Below are positions 1 to 10,190 of a stretch of 64,000 nucleotides of DNA, piece by piece. Source of the stretch: Oscillospiraceae bacterium. Its GTDB lineage: Bacteria > Bacillota > Clostridia > Oscillospirales > Oscillospiraceae. Within the stretch, counting starts at the first letter, position 1. Each line of letters begins with the position of its first letter. The translations under genes were made by a program, and so were the position numbers. The stretch is taken from NCBI GenBank assembly GCA_017522015.1, contig JAFXAW010000007.1:1-64000 (forward strand), written 5' to 3'. The notes beneath the pieces are model-generated. The model made no database searches and was not told the origin of the DNA. It saw only the letters and a list, made by a program, of their open reading frames with translations.

Positions 1-147
1 CTCAGAAAGGGCGAGATCAGCAAAGATCAGTATGACCGTTGGCGTTATACATTCCCGGCAGAGGACACCACTCAGATCTGGGTGAAAGTTCCGTCCCAGG
101 CACTCAGCGATATGCTTGTGGAAGCATTCAAAGAGGACATCAAGTAA
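1..147 (+). CDS. 3' end of an unrecognised gene (partial)
   Basis: An open frame enters from the left edge and ends at a TAA, giving the last 48 residues of a protein rich in charged residues (it contains KVPSQALSDMLVEAF). I do not recognise the family. Its end is followed at once by a strong terminator, and the next gene (guaA) points the other way, so this is a convergent gene end. The 3' end of guaA is a known integration site for genomic islands, so this fragment could be the edge of an integrated element; that is inference from position only. Confidence 0.5.
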   Translation, partial: LRKGEISKDQYDRWRYTFPAEDTTQIWVKVPSQALSDMLVEAFKEDIK

Positions 148-161
148 AAATGAACGACAAA

Positions 162-194
162 AAGCCCGTACTGACATCCGATCAGTACGGGCTT
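162..194 (+). terminator. Intrinsic terminator after the partial gene
   Basis: A perfect 13-bp inverted repeat (162-174 and 182-194) with a 7-nt loop lies 14 bp after the TAA. A-rich sequence precedes the stem and the right arm ends in TT, so it may work in both directions. Confidence 0.8.
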
Positions 195-362
195 AAATGT
201 TAATATGGGATTTTTGTGAGATAGTTGAAATTATTCTTTACTCACAAGCCACTCGCAATGCAGAATAATCGCATTGGAGGGAGTTCTTATCAAAACCTTA
301 TCAGAAGAAGTGGGCGAAGTCCGAAAAGCCTTGTAAACACTGGGTTTTTCGGCTTTTTCAAA
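195..362. other. Intergenic spacer at the guaA 3' end, possible element boundary
   Basis: No gene is seen here. An imperfect hairpin (322-331 with 342-351, one mismatch) is followed on the + strand by CTTTTTC. A second short inverted repeat (TTTGTGAG near 213 and CTCACAA near 241) also occurs. The spacer abuts the stop codon of guaA, a common insertion site for integrative islands. I see no integrase and no second copy of the guaA end in the window. Confidence 0.4.
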
Positions 363-1346
363 TTATTCCCATTCAATCGTGCCGATGGGCTTGGGGGTGA
401 GGTCATAGAGCACGCGGTTGACGTCGGGCACTTCATGCGTGATGCGATCGGTGATGTGATGCAGCAGCGCATAGGGGATCTCCTCGATGGTCGCGCTCAT
501 GGCATCGAGCGTGTTGACCGCACGGATGATGGCCGGCCAGCCCTCATAGCGCTTGCCGTCCTTTACGCCAACGCTCTTCACATCCGGAATGGCAATGAAA
601 TACTGCCAGACCTTTTCTGCCAGACCGTTTTTATCAAATTCCTCGCGCAGAATGGCGTCCGCCTCCCGCAGCGCCTCCAGCCGGGGACGGTCAATGGCGC
701 CAAGGCAGCGCACACCAAGGCCGGGGCCCGGGAAAGGCTGACGGTAGACCATGCCATGCGGCAAACCAAGCGCCTCGCCCACCACGCGCACCTCGTCCTT
801 ATACAGAAGCTTCAGCGGCTCCACCAGCTCAAACTGCATATCCTCCGGCAAACCGCCCACGTTGTGGTGCGCCTTTACGCCGTCGCTCTCTAAAATGTCC
901 GGATAAATCGTGCCCTGCGCGAGGAACTCGATGCCCTCCAGTTTCCGGGCCTCTTCCTCGAACACACGGATAAACTCCGCGCCAATGATCTTGCGCTTCT
1001 GCTCCGGAGAGGAAACCCCGGCCAGCAGATTCAGAAAACGGTCCGTTGCGTCCACATAGACCAGATTGGCGTGCATCTGATTGCGGAAAACCTCAATCAC
1101 CTGCTCGGCCTCATTCTTGCGCAGGAGGCCGTGGTTCACATGAACGGAAACCAGCTGCTGACCGACAGCCTTGATGAGCAGCGCGGCCACAACAGAGGAA
1201 TCCACGCCACCGGACAGCGCCAGCAGCACCTTTTTATCCCCGATCTGTGCCCGCAGGGCAGCAACCTGCTCCGCAATAAAGGCTTCCGCCAGGGCCGGGG
1301 TGGTAATGCGGATCATGTCCTCAGGACGAACATTCGTATCCATCAT
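363..1346 (-). CDS. guaA: GMP synthase, ATP-pyrophosphatase and dimerisation part only
   Basis: Aminates XMP to GMP using ATP, in the cytoplasm. The 327 residues begin almost directly with the ATP-pyrophosphatase domain: the P-loop-like SGGVDSS lies near residue 45, the GMP-synthase specific FPGPGLGVR near residue 205, and the C-terminal dimerisation domain ends in the usual GTIEWE. Ordinary bacterial GuaA is about 510-520 residues with an N-terminal class I glutamine amidotransferase. That domain is absent here, and only 17 bp separate the start from guaB, so it has not been missed by start choice. The enzyme must use free ammonia or a separate glutaminase, as in archaeal two-subunit GMP synthases. 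It is the last gene of the pyr-gua operon. Confidence 0.93.
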   Translation of the reverse strand: MMDTNVRPEDMIRITTPALAEAFIAEQVAALRAQIGDKKVLLALSGGVDSSVVAALLIKAVGQQLVSVHVNHGLLRKNEAEQVIEVFRNQMHANLVYVDATDRFLNLLAGVSSPEQKRKIIGAEFIRVFEEEARKLEGIEFLAQGTIYPDILESDGVKAHHNVGGLPEDMQFELVEPLKLLYKDEVRVVGEALGLPHGMVYRQPFPGPGLGVRCLGAIDRPRLEALREADAILREEFDKNGLAEKVWQYFIAIPDVKSVGVKDGKRYEGWPAIIRAVNTLDAMSATIEEIPYALLHHITDRITHEVPDVNRVLYDLTPKPIGTIEWE

Positions 1347-1363
1347 TTTATTCTCCTCTTTTC

Positions 1364-2869
1364 TTATTTCATCGCGTCGGTTTTTTCTTTCTGAATGACG
1401 TCATGCGCGCCGCCTTCCACGATACTGGTGGCCGACACCAGCGTAAGCACGGCGTTTTGCTGCAGTTCGGCAATGGTCAGCGCGCCACAGTTGCACATCG
1501 TGGAGCGAACCTTGGCCAGGGACATCGCCACATTGTCCTTCAGGCTGCCGGCATAGGGCACGTAGGAATCCACGCCCTCTTCGAAGGAAAGCTTCTTATC
1601 GCCGCCCAGGTCATAGCGCTGCCAGTTGCGGGCACGGGCAGATCCCTCGCCCCAATACTCCTTATAATAAGTGCCACCGATGCTGACTTTCTGAGAGGGG
1701 CTCTCGTCAAAGCGGGCGAAGTAACGGCCCAGCATAACGAAATCCGCGCCCATTGCCAGCGCAAGGGTGATGTGGTGATCATAGACGATGCCGCCATCGG
1801 AGCAAACAGGGATGTAGATGCCGGTCTCTTCAAAATACCGGTCGCGCTCGGCGCAGACATCAATCAGCGCCGTCGCCTGACCGCGGCCAATGCCCTTGGT
1901 CTCGCGGGTGATGCAGATGGAGCCGCCGCCGATACCCACCTTGATAAAGTCCGCACCGGCCTCGGCCAGGAAACGGAAGCCCTTGGCGTCCACCACGTTG
2001 CCTGCGCCGACCTTGACCTTGTCGCCGTAGTTTTCGCGCACCCATTTAAGCGTCAGGCGCTGCCACTCGGAAAAGCCCTCGGAGGAATCGATGCACAGCA
2101 CATCCGCGCCTGCCTCCAGCAGAGCGGGAACGCGCTCGGCATAGTCGCGGGTGTTGATGCCGGCGCCCACAACATAGCGCTTGTCAGCATCCAGCAGCTC
2201 GTTGGGATTCTGCTTATGGGTGTCATAGTCCTTGCGGAACACCAGGTAGCACAGGTGATCCTCTGCGTCCACGATGGGCAGAGAATTGAGCTTGTGATCC
2301 CAGATGATATCGTTGGCTTCCTTCAGCGTCGTGCCCTCCCGCGCCAGGACGAGCTTGGAAAAGGGCGTCATGAATTCCTTGACCTTCGTGGCAGGATCCA
2401 TGCGGCTCACACGGTAATCCCGTCCGGTGACGATGCCCAGAAGCTTGCCGTTTGCGGTGCCGTCATCGGTCACGGCAATGGTGGAATAGCCGTTTCTCTC
2501 TTTCAACTCAACCACGTCGGCCATGGTGACATCGGGCGTGATGTTGGAGGCGCTGACTACGAAGCCCGCCTTGTGATTTTTCGCCCGGCGAACCATGGCA
2601 GCCTCATCCTCGATGGACTGGGAGCCGTAAATGAAGGCAACGCCGCCCTCCATGGCCAGCGCAACCGCCAGCTTGTCTCCGGACACCGCCTGCATAATGG
2701 CGGAAACCATCGGGATATTCATGGTGATCGCGGGCGCCTCGCCCTTACGGTACTTCACCAAAGGCGTGCGCAGGCTCACATTGGCCGGGATGCATTTATC
2801 CGAAGAATAGCCGGGGATCAGCAAATACTCATTAAAGGTATGGGAGGGCTCGTTAATAAAAGTCGCCAT
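1364..2869 (-). CDS. guaB: IMP dehydrogenase, Tritrichomonas-like type
   Basis: Oxidises IMP to XMP with NAD+, the committed step to GMP, feeding the next gene guaA. 501 residues: a TIM barrel interrupted by a CBS-like insert (about residues 100-220). The catalytic loop GGGSICITR puts the nucleophile at Cys319, and the flap ARNWQRYD gives Arg418-Tyr419. These are the same numbers as in the well-studied Tritrichomonas foetus enzyme, and from memory the N-terminus ([15 protein letters not shown]) and most of the chain align without gaps to that protein. It starts 3 bp after the pyrB stop codon, so it is translated from the same message. Confidence 0.95.
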   Translation of the reverse strand: MATFINEPSHTFNEYLLIPGYSSDKCIPANVSLRTPLVKYRKGEAPAITMNIPMVSAIMQAVSGDKLAVALAMEGGVAFIYGSQSIEDEAAMVRRAKNHKAGFVVSASNITPDVTMADVVELKERNGYSTIAVTDDGTANGKLLGIVTGRDYRVSRMDPATKVKEFMTPFSKLVLAREGTTLKEANDIIWDHKLNSLPIVDAEDHLCYLVFRKDYDTHKQNPNELLDADKRYVVGAGINTRDYAERVPALLEAGADVLCIDSSEGFSEWQRLTLKWVRENYGDKVKVGAGNVVDAKGFRFLAEAGADFIKVGIGGGSICITRETKGIGRGQATALIDVCAERDRYFEETGIYIPVCSDGGIVYDHHITLALAMGADFVMLGRYFARFDESPSQKVSIGGTYYKEYWGEGSARARNWQRYDLGGDKKLSFEEGVDSYVPYAGSLKDNVAMSLAKVRSTMCNCGALTIAELQQNAVLTLVSATSIVEGGAHDVIQKEKTDAMK

Positions 2870-2872
2870 TTG

Positions 2873-3976
2873 TCAATTCTTCCTTTCCTGTATCATTTCT
2901 TTGGATTCACAATACAAACAGCGGCAAACACCGCCGGCTTGGTCTGTCACCTTAAAAACATGGTCGAGCTCCTGCTCGCAAGCGGAGATGCAGCGGGGGT
3001 TCCGGCACTGTATCTCATTGACCAGCAGCTCCCCTTTCGGTTTTTCTCTCTCCGGATTTATTTTTGCTTCCTCCAGCAGTTTGAGGATCAGCGCCATGCG
3101 CATATACTTGCCGTTTTTCGCCTGACGGAAATAACAGGCGCGGGGGTCGCTGTCCACCTTGACGCTGATTTCATTGACACGGGGCAGCGGATGCAAAACG
3201 GACATATCCGCTTTGGCCAGCTCCATCTTCTTTTCGGTGAGGATATAGCTGTCTTTCAGTCTCTCATATTCTGCCGGATCCGTAAAGCGTTCGCGCTGGA
3301 TTCTGGTCATGTAGAGAATGTCCAGCCCCGGCATGGCCTCTTCCAGACTCGCCGTTTCCGTATACGGCATGCCGCATTTTTCCAGCACTTCCAGCTTAAC
3401 GTAGTCCGGCAACTTCAGCTCCTCCGGTGAGATCAGCACGATCTTGATCCCTTCGTAGCGGGAGAGCGCAGCGATCAGGGAATGCACCGTTCTGCCATAC
3501 TTCAGATCCCCGCAAAAACCGACGGTCAGATGGTCCAGCCGTCCCTTCTCCCGGTGAATGGTCAGCAGGTCACCCAGCGTCTGGGTGGGATGGGCATGTC
3601 CGCCGTCACCGGCATTGATGACCGGGATGGTGGCGCTCTGAGAGGCCACATAGGGTGCGCCCTCTCTGGGGTGGCGCATGGCGATGATGTCGGCATAACA
3701 GCTCACCACACGGGCGGTGTCCGCCACACTCTCGCCCTTCGCGGCCGAGGAGGTTTCGGGATCCGAAAAACCGATGACGCTGCCGCCCAGCTCCAGCATG
3801 GCCGCCTCGAAACTCAGGCGCGTGCGGGTGGAGGGCTCAAAAAACATGGTGGCAAGCTTCTTGCCCCGGCAGGCATCCCGGTAAGCATCCGGATTCCGGA
3901 TAATATCATTGGCGCAGGCAATGAGCTCGTCCAGCTCCGCCACGGAAAAATCCGGAATATCAATCAGGCTTCTCAT
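2873..3976 (-). CDS. pyrB: Aspartate carbamoyltransferase with fused PyrI-type zinc domain
   Basis: Condenses carbamoyl phosphate and aspartate in pyrimidine synthesis. Residues 1-304 are a normal catalytic chain: [13 protein letters not shown] (carbamoyl phosphate site), HPREG, and HPLPRVNEI. Residues about 305-367 are an extra tail with Cys324-x4-Cys329 and Cys353-x2-Cys356. The 24-residue step between the two Cys pairs equals that of the E. coli regulatory chain PyrI (Cys109/114 and Cys138/141), and the wording CRNPRCIS resembles PyrI CPNSNCIS. The nucleotide-binding allosteric half of PyrI is not present. So the zinc domain that docks PyrI on PyrB is fused without the regulator. The start overlaps the pyrE stop by 4 bp. 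Confidence 0.94.
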   Translation of the reverse strand: MRSLIDIPDFSVAELDELIACANDIIRNPDAYRDACRGKKLATMFFEPSTRTRLSFEAAMLELGGSVIGFSDPETSSAAKGESVADTARVVSCYADIIAMRHPREGAPYVASQSATIPVINAGDGGHAHPTQTLGDLLTIHREKGRLDHLTVGFCGDLKYGRTVHSLIAALSRYEGIKIVLISPEELKLPDYVKLEVLEKCGMPYTETASLEEAMPGLDILYMTRIQRERFTDPAEYERLKDSYILTEKKMELAKADMSVLHPLPRVNEISVKVDSDPRACYFRQAKNGKYMRMALILKLLEEAKINPEREKPKGELLVNEIQCRNPRCISACEQELDHVFKVTDQAGGVCRCLYCESKEMIQERKN

Positions 3977-4605
3977 TTTCCGATCCAGCTTTCATCGGAA
4001 GGATTATCGCGGAAAGCGATCAGCTTTGCCACATCTTCGGGGCGGATATAGCCCGCTTCCGCGGCAGTGGCGGCAATCACATCAAAATTCGTCAGGGAAA
4101 TGTTTTTCACCTCGGCCGCAGCCAGGCGCTCAAGTCCCTTTTTCATTCCGTAAGTGAAGATGCTCACAACGCCCAGCACATCGGCGCCGGCTTCGCGCAG
4201 CACGTTCACAACCTCCAGCACACTGCCGGCAGTGGAGATCAAATCCTCCACCACAACGACCTTCTGGCCGGGCTCCAGCTTGCCCTCAATCTGGTTGCCG
4301 CGGCCGTGATCCTTGGCACCCGAGCGGACATAGCCCATCGGCAAACCCATAAGGTGCGCCGTGATGGCCGCGTGGGCGATGCCGGCCGTGGACGTGCCCA
4401 TCAAAACCTCTGCCTCCGGATAATGCCGGCGAATCAGCTCGGCAAGCCCCTCTTCCACATCCTGACGAACCGCCGGCGCGGTCAGCGTCAGACGGTTGTC
4501 ACAATACACGGGGCTCTTAATGCCGCTTGCCCAGATGAAGGGCTCCTCCGGACGGAAGAACACGGCTTTAATGGAAAGCAGGCCTTCTGCAATACGTTTT
4601 TCCAT
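3973..4605 (-). CDS. pyrE: Orotate phosphoribosyltransferase
   Basis: Joins orotate to PRPP to make OMP. 210 residues. The PRPP-binding motif [13 protein letters not shown] lies near residue 120, and the N-terminal [25 protein letters not shown] is typical of the family. I chose the ATG at 4605 because a ribosome binding site (AAAGGAGAAA) lies just upstream and family homology begins there; a longer frame reaching 4716 overlaps pyrF and has no homology. It sits between pyrF and pyrB in the same operon. Confidence 0.95.
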   Translation of the reverse strand: MEKRIAEGLLSIKAVFFRPEEPFIWASGIKSPVYCDNRLTLTAPAVRQDVEEGLAELIRRHYPEAEVLMGTSTAGIAHAAITAHLMGLPMGYVRSGAKDHGRGNQIEGKLEPGQKVVVVEDLISTAGSVLEVVNVLREAGADVLGVVSIFTYGMKKGLERLAAAEVKNISLTNFDVIAATAAEAGYIRPEDVAKLIAFRDNPSDESWIGK

Positions 4606-4636
4606 TTTTCTTTTCTCCTTTATCTGAACAAAATGA

Positions 4637-5335
4637 TTATCCGACAAATTCACGGATGCAGCGCTCGTAAGCCGCCACCGGATCCTGCGCGGCCGTAATG
4701 GGGCGGCCCACCACAATATAATCCGAACCGATTTTTTTCGCTTCCTCCGGAGTCATAACCCGCTTCTGATCGCCCTTGTCCCCGTCGGCAAAGCGCACGC
4801 CGGGGGTAACGGTCATAAAGTCCGCCCCGCAGCGCTCGTGAACCTTGGCTGCCTCCAGCGGAGAGCAGACCACGCCATCCAGCCCCGCGGCTTTGGCGTT
4901 TGCTGCATAGTGCATAACCACCTCGTCGATGGGCTGGCATATCAGCAGATCCCGCTGCATGGTCTCCTCGTCGGTGGAGGTCAGCTGCGTCACGGCGATC
5001 AGCATGGGGCGGCTGCCGTCCTCCCGCGTCAGGCCCTCTATCGCCGCCTGCATCATGGGGATGGTGCCCGCAGCGTGGAGATTGCACATATCCACATCCA
5101 GCCGGGAAAGAACGGACATGGACTTTTTCACTGTGTTGGGAATATCGTGCAGCTTCAGATCCAAAAAGATCTTATGCCCTCTCTTCTTGATTTCCCGGAC
5201 AATATCCGGACCCTCGGCGTAATAAAGCTCCATGCCGATCTTGACAAAGGGCTTTTTGCCGGTGAACAAATCCAAAAACGCAAAGGTTTTTTCTGCGCTG
5301 TCAAAATCACAGGCAACAATTACATCTTTTCCCAT
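4637..5335 (-). CDS. pyrF: Orotidine 5'-phosphate decarboxylase
   Basis: Decarboxylates OMP to UMP, the last step of de novo UMP synthesis. 232 residues, the usual length for the short bacterial form. The catalytic DxKxxD array is visible in [12 protein letters not shown] (about residue 58), and the phosphate-binding end TPGVRF and IVVGRPIT is present. Its ATG overlaps the pyrD stop by one base (TGATG), which indicates translational coupling. Confidence 0.96.
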   Translation of the reverse strand: MGKDVIVACDFDSAEKTFAFLDLFTGKKPFVKIGMELYYAEGPDIVREIKKRGHKIFLDLKLHDIPNTVKKSMSVLSRLDVDMCNLHAAGTIPMMQAAIEGLTREDGSRPMLIAVTQLTSTDEETMQRDLLICQPIDEVVMHYAANAKAAGLDGVVCSPLEAAKVHERCGADFMTVTPGVRFADGDKGDQKRVMTPEEAKKIGSDYIVVGRPITAAQDPVAAYERCIREFVG

Positions 5336-6246
5336 CAGTGGGCACCCCCAATTATTTCTTTCAAAGCGTGGACTCCGTATTTTTCCATAACCTCCGGCAG
5401 GTCGCGGAGAATATTCCGGCAGGCATAGGGATCCACAAGATTGGCCGCTCCGACCTCCACGGCCGTTGCGCCGGCGAGCATCATCTCCACCACGTCCTCC
5501 GCGCTCGTCACGCCGCCCATGCCCACAACCGGAATCTGCACGGCCGAGGAAACCTCGTAAACCATCCGCAGCGCCACCGGGAAGATGGCGGGGCCGGAAA
5601 AGCCGCCCATTCTGTTGGCAATCACCGGCTTGCGTGTGCGCAGGTCAATGCGCATTCCAAGCAGGGTGTTGATCAGGCTGATGCCGTCCGCCCCGGCCTG
5701 TTCGCAGGCGCGGGCGATCGAGACAATGTCCGTCACGTTAGGCGAAAGCTTGATGAGCACCGGCTTTGTCGTCACCTTTTTCACGGCGGCCGTCACCTCC
5801 GCGGCCGCCTCCGGCGATGTTCCGAAGCTCATGCCGCCGCCATGCACGTTGGGGCAGCTGATATTCACCTCCAGCCAGCCCACCTCCGGGCAGGCATCCA
5901 GTTTTTCGCAGGTATAGGCGTAATCCTCCACGGAAAAGCCGCTCACATTGGCCATAACCGGCTTGTGAAACACGTTTCGCAGCTTGGGCAATTCCTCGGC
6001 AATGACCTTGTCCACGCCGGGATTCTGAAGCCCCACGGCATTGATCATGCCCGAAGTGCACTCTGCAATGCGGGGCGTGGGGTTGCCGAAGCGGGGCTCT
6101 TTTGTCGTGCCCTTAAAGGAAAAGGTGCCAAGGCAGTTGATGTCATACAGTTCGGCAAACTCATAGCCGTAGCCGAAAGTGCCGCTGGCGGGGATGATCG
6201 GGTTATCCAGACCGATTCCGCACAGTTCCACATTCAGTTCTGCCAT
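5335..6246 (-). CDS. pyrD: Dihydroorotate dehydrogenase, class 1B catalytic subunit
   Basis: Oxidises dihydroorotate to orotate with FMN. 303 residues. The family motifs [15 protein letters not shown] and KLSPNVTD are visible, and the active-site Cys lies within the NISCPN stretch. The partner PyrK is encoded immediately upstream and overlaps by 13 bp, which fits the NAD-linked class 1B heterotetramer rather than class 1A or class 2. Confidence 0.96.
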   Translation of the reverse strand: MAELNVELCGIGLDNPIIPASGTFGYGYEFAELYDINCLGTFSFKGTTKEPRFGNPTPRIAECTSGMINAVGLQNPGVDKVIAEELPKLRNVFHKPVMANVSGFSVEDYAYTCEKLDACPEVGWLEVNISCPNVHGGGMSFGTSPEAAAEVTAAVKKVTTKPVLIKLSPNVTDIVSIARACEQAGADGISLINTLLGMRIDLRTRKPVIANRMGGFSGPAIFPVALRMVYEVSSAVQIPVVGMGGVTSAEDVVEMMLAGATAVEVGAANLVDPYACRNILRDLPEVMEKYGVHALKEIIGGAH

Positions 6247-6971
6247 AGGATCTCCTCCTTCATCAGCACGGGACCCTCTTTGCAGATCCGCTTGTTTCCG
6301 GTAATGGTTTTGCAGGAGCAGCCCATGCAGGCGCCGAAACCGCAGCCCATTCTCTCCTCAAAGCTGAACTGACCGGACGTTTTCGTTGCGGCATACACCG
6401 CTTTGAGCATCGGCTCCGGACCGCAGGTGTAAAAATGCGTATAAGGCACATCGGCGATGGCGTCGGTCACAAAACCGCGAATGCCATAGCTGCCGTCCAC
6501 CGTTGTGACTCGGGTCTCCACGCCAAGGGCACGGAATTCCTGCTCATAGAACACTTCTTCTGCGGTGTTGAAGCCGAGAACGGCGGTAACCGTCTTTCCG
6601 GCTTCCCGCAGCTTTTTCGCCAGCATATACATCGGCGGAACGCCAACACCGCCGCCGAGCAGCAGCGGATGCTCTCCCGCCTTGCTCAGATCGTAGCCGT
6701 TGCCGAGGCCCACCAGCAGATCAAGCATCGTGCCCACGGGAAGCTCCGCCATGGTGGCAGTCCCCTTCCCTACGATCTTATACAGAATGGTGAGCTCACC
6801 CGGAACGGCATCACATACCGAGATCGGACGGCGCAGGAAGTGGCCGTCCAACCGGATGTTCACAAACTGGCCGGGGCCGGTGATGGCCGCGGTATCGCCC
6901 TGCAGTCGCATACGGCAGACCGTTTCGGTCAAGTACGTATTTTCTGCAACCGTAAAGAATTCTTGCTTCAT
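6234..6971 (-). CDS. pyrK: Dihydroorotate dehydrogenase electron-transfer subunit
   Basis: Carries electrons from PyrD to NAD+ through FAD and a [2Fe-2S] cluster. 245 residues: an FAD-binding barrel (LRRPISVCD near residue 47), an NAD-binding part (LLGGGVGVPPMYMLA near residue 105), and a C-terminal cluster site ERMGCGFGACMGCSCK with a further Cys in RICKEG. The stop overlaps pyrD by 13 bp, and the start is 12 bp after carB. Confidence 0.95.
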   Translation of the reverse strand: MKQEFFTVAENTYLTETVCRMRLQGDTAAITGPGQFVNIRLDGHFLRRPISVCDAVPGELTILYKIVGKGTATMAELPVGTMLDLLVGLGNGYDLSKAGEHPLLLGGGVGVPPMYMLAKKLREAGKTVTAVLGFNTAEEVFYEQEFRALGVETRVTTVDGSYGIRGFVTDAIADVPYTHFYTCGPEPMLKAVYAATKTSGQFSFEERMGCGFGACMGCSCKTITGNKRICKEGPVLMKEEILWQN

Positions 6972-6983
6972 GACAGCTTCCTC

Positions 6984-9900
6984 TTATGCGTCGATGGTGG
7001 AGATGCGCAGCGTGGTCTCATCCAGCACGTCCAGCAGCGCCTTCACCGTATCGAGCGAGGTGAAGATGGTCACATTGCATTCCGTTGCGCATTTGCGGAT
7101 CTGATAGCCGTCCCGCATCTGGTAGCCGCCGCCGATGCTGCTGGTGTTGATAACATAGGCAATGTGGCCCTGACGGATGGACTCGCAAATCTCTTCGCTG
7201 CCATCCTTGATTTTTTGGAGGACATGGGTGCGAATGCCGTTTTCTTTCAGGTACCTTGCCGTACCCTCGGTGGCCTCAATGTTGAAGCCAAGATCATAGA
7301 AGCGACGGATCAGGGGCAGCGCTTCCGCCTTGTCCTTATCCGCGATGGTGGCAAACACCGTTCCGTAATTCTGCAGATGCACACCGGAGGCCTGCAGCGC
7401 CTTATAGAGGGCGCGGTTGAGCTTATCGTCATAGCCGATGGCCTCGCCCGTGGACTTCATCTCGGGCGACAGGTAGGCATCCAGACCCCGGATTTTATTG
7501 AAGGAGAACACCGGCACCTTGACATACCATCTTTTCTTCTCTTCCGGATACAGGTCAAAGATGCCCTGCTCCTTCAGGCTTCTGCCCATGATGACCTCGG
7601 TGGCGATGTCGGCCAGGGAATAGCCCGTGGCTTTGGACAGGAAGGGTACGGTGCGGGAGGAACGGGGGTTGACCTCAATGATATACACATCATCCTTTTC
7701 GTCCACAATGAACTGGATGTTATACAATCCGACAATGCCGATTCCCAGACCCAGTTTTTTGGCATAGCCCAGGATCGTACCCTTGACCTTGTCCGAAATG
7801 CTGAAGGACGGGTACACACTGATGGAGTCGCCGGAATGGATGCCGGTTCTTTCCACCAGCTCCATAATGCCGGGCACGAACACATCCCGCCCGTCACAGA
7901 TGGCGTCAACCTCCACCTCTTTACCGCTGATGTACTTGTCCACCAGCACGGGCTTGTCCTCATCGATCTCAACAGCCGTCTTGAGATAGTGGCGAAGCTG
8001 CTCTTCGTCGGCCACGATCTGCATGGCGCGGCCGCCCAGCACGAAGCTGGGACGCACCAGCACAGGATAACCGATCCGGGCGGCGGCCTCGATGCCGTCC
8101 TCAATTCTGGTCACCGCGCGCCCCTGCGGCTGCGGAATGTTCAGCTCCTCAAGCAGCTTTTCAAACAGATCGCGGTTTTCCGCCCGGTCAATGGCCGCGC
8201 AGTCGGTTCCGATAATCTGCACGCCGCGGCGCATCAGCGGGTCCGCCAGATTGATGGCCGTCTGCCCGCCCAGAGAGGCAATGACGCCCTCCGGCTGCTC
8301 AAAGTCCACGATATTCATCACGTCTTCCGGCGTCAGCGGCTCGAAATACAGCTTGTCCGCGCAGGTATAGTCCGTGGAAACGGTTTCGGGGTTGTTGTTG
8401 ATGATGATGGATTCATAGCCCACGTTGCGGATGGTGCCGACAGCATGGACGGTGGAATAGTCAAACTCCACACCCTGTCCGATGCGGATGGGGCCGGCGC
8501 CGAGCACGATCACCTTTTTCCGATCCGTCAGGCGGGAATCGTTTTCACCGGTGTAGGAGGAATACAGATACGGGATATAGGTCCCGGTGTGCAGCGTGTC
8601 CACCATGCGGAACACGGGCACAATGCCGTTTTCCTTGCGGGTGCGGCAGACGGAAAGCTCGTCCGTGCCCCACAGCCGGGCAATATACGGATCCGAGAAG
8701 CCCATAACCTTCGCCTCGCGCAGGACCTCTGCCGAGCCGACATTTTCGCGGAGTCTGTTTTCCATCTCCACAATGCGTCCGAAGGACTCCAGGAAATACG
8801 GGGTGATCTTCGTCACCGCATGGATCTCCTCCACGGAGGTACCCATGCGCAGCAGCTGCGTGATGGCAAAGATGTTATCCGAGCGGAACTCCTGCAGATA
8901 CTCCAGCAGCTCCTCGCGGCTCATGTCATCAAATTTGGCCATGTGCAGGTGGTTCACGCCGATCTCCAGCGAGCGGACGGATTTGAGCAGGCACTCCTCC
9001 AGATTGGAGCCGATGCCCATAACCTCACCCGTGGCCTTCATCTGCGTGCCCAGCAGATTGGGCGCAGAGGCAAATTTATCGAAGGGGAAGCGCGGGAACT
9101 TGGCCACGATATAGTCCAGCTTCGGCTCTGCGTTGCCCTTGCCACCGGCCACGTCAATCTCGGCCAGGGTCATGCCCACGGCGATCTTCGCCGTTACGCG
9201 GGCGATGGGGTATCCGCTGGCCTTGGAAGCCAGCGCAGAGGAGCGGGAGACGCGGGGATTCACCTCAATGAGGTAGTATTCGCTGGTTTTGGGATTGAGC
9301 GCGAACTGCACATTGCAGCCGCCCTCGATTTTCAGCTCACGGATGAGCTTGATGGCGCTGTCATTGAGCATCTTCAGGTCATGGTCATTGAGCGTCAGAA
9401 TCGGGGCCACCACGACAGAGTCGCCGGTATGCACGCCTACGGGGTCAATGTTTTCCATGCCGCAGATGGTGATGGCGCAGTCGCTGGCATCGCGCATGAC
9501 CTCAAACTCGATCTCCTTATAGCCCTTGACGCTCTTTTCGATCAGCACCTGATGCACAGGAGAGAGCTTGAAGGCGTTCAGGCCGATCTCCTCCAGCTCT
9601 TCCTCGTTGTTGGCAAAGCCGCCGCCGGTACCGCCCAGCGTAAAGGCAGGACGCAGCACCACCGGATAGCCGATACGTCCGGCAGCCTCCCTGGCCTCCT
9701 GCAGGTTGTAGGTGATTTCGGACGGGATGGTGGGCTCACCGATGGACTGGCAAAGCTCCTTGAACATCTCTCTGTCCTCCGCGCGCTCAATGCTTTCGCT
9801 GGAGGTGCCCAGCAGCTCCACGCGGCATTCACGCAAAACGCCCTTCTTTTCCAGCTGCATGGCAAGGTTCAGACCCGTCTGTCCGCCGATGCCGGGCAGA

Positions 9901-10157
9901 ATGGCATCCGGCCGCTCATAGCGCAGGATCTTCGCCATGTATTCCAGCGTCAGAGGCTCCATATAAACCTTGTCGGCAATGGTGGTATCGGTCATGATGG
10001 TGGCAGGGTTGGAGTTGACCAGCACCACCTCATAGCCCTCTTCCTTCAGCGCCAGACAAGCCTGCGTGCCGGCATAGTCAAATTCTGCAGCCTGACCGAT
10101 CACGATGGGACCGGAGCCGATGATCAGTATTTTTTTCAGATCCGTTCTCTTTGCCAT
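6984..10157 (-). CDS. carB: Carbamoyl phosphate synthase large subunit
   Basis: Makes carbamoyl phosphate from bicarbonate, ammonia and two ATP for pyrimidine (and arginine) synthesis. 1057 residues, full length. The two ATP-grasp halves each open with a similar motif (ILIIGSGPIVIGQAAEFDYAG near residue 10 and VIVLGAGPIRIGQGVEFDY near residue 550), and an MGS-like allosteric domain forms the C-terminus. The small, glutamine-hydrolysing subunit CarA is not in this operon, which is unusual because carA normally sits next to carB. Confidence 0.97.
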   Translation of the reverse strand: MAKRTDLKKILIIGSGPIVIGQAAEFDYAGTQACLALKEEGYEVVLVNSNPATIMTDTTIADKVYMEPLTLEYMAKILRYERPDAILPGIGGQTGLNLAMQLEKKGVLRECRVELLGTSSESIERAEDREMFKELCQSIGEPTIPSEITYNLQEAREAAGRIGYPVVLRPAFTLGGTGGGFANNEEELEEIGLNAFKLSPVHQVLIEKSVKGYKEIEFEVMRDASDCAITICGMENIDPVGVHTGDSVVVAPILTLNDHDLKMLNDSAIKLIRELKIEGGCNVQFALNPKTSEYYLIEVNPRVSRSSALASKASGYPIARVTAKIAVGMTLAEIDVAGGKGNAEPKLDYIVAKFPRFPFDKFASAPNLLGTQMKATGEVMGIGSNLEECLLKSVRSLEIGVNHLHMAKFDDMSREELLEYLQEFRSDNIFAITQLLRMGTSVEEIHAVTKITPYFLESFGRIVEMENRLRENVGSAEVLREAKVMGFSDPYIARLWGTDELSVCRTRKENGIVPVFRMVDTLHTGTYIPYLYSSYTGENDSRLTDRKKVIVLGAGPIRIGQGVEFDYSTVHAVGTIRNVGYESIIINNNPETVSTDYTCADKLYFEPLTPEDVMNIVDFEQPEGVIASLGGQTAINLADPLMRRGVQIIGTDCAAIDRAENRDLFEKLLEELNIPQPQGRAVTRIEDGIEAAARIGYPVLVRPSFVLGGRAMQIVADEEQLRHYLKTAVEIDEDKPVLVDKYISGKEVEVDAICDGRDVFVPGIMELVERTGIHSGDSISVYPSFSISDKVKGTILGYAKKLGLGIGIVGLYNIQFIVDEKDDVYIIEVNPRSSRTVPFLSKATGYSLADIATEVIMGRSLKEQGIFDLYPEEKKRWYVKVPVFSFNKIRGLDAYLSPEMKSTGEAIGYDDKLNRALYKALQASGVHLQNYGTVFATIADKDKAEALPLIRRFYDLGFNIEATEGTARYLKENGIRTHVLQKIKDGSEEICESIRQGHIAYVINTSSIGGGYQMRDGYQIRKCATECNVTIFTSLDTVKALLDVLDETTLRISTIDA

Positions 10158-10190
10158 AATAGCCTCCCGAAATATATCTCACAAAAATTC

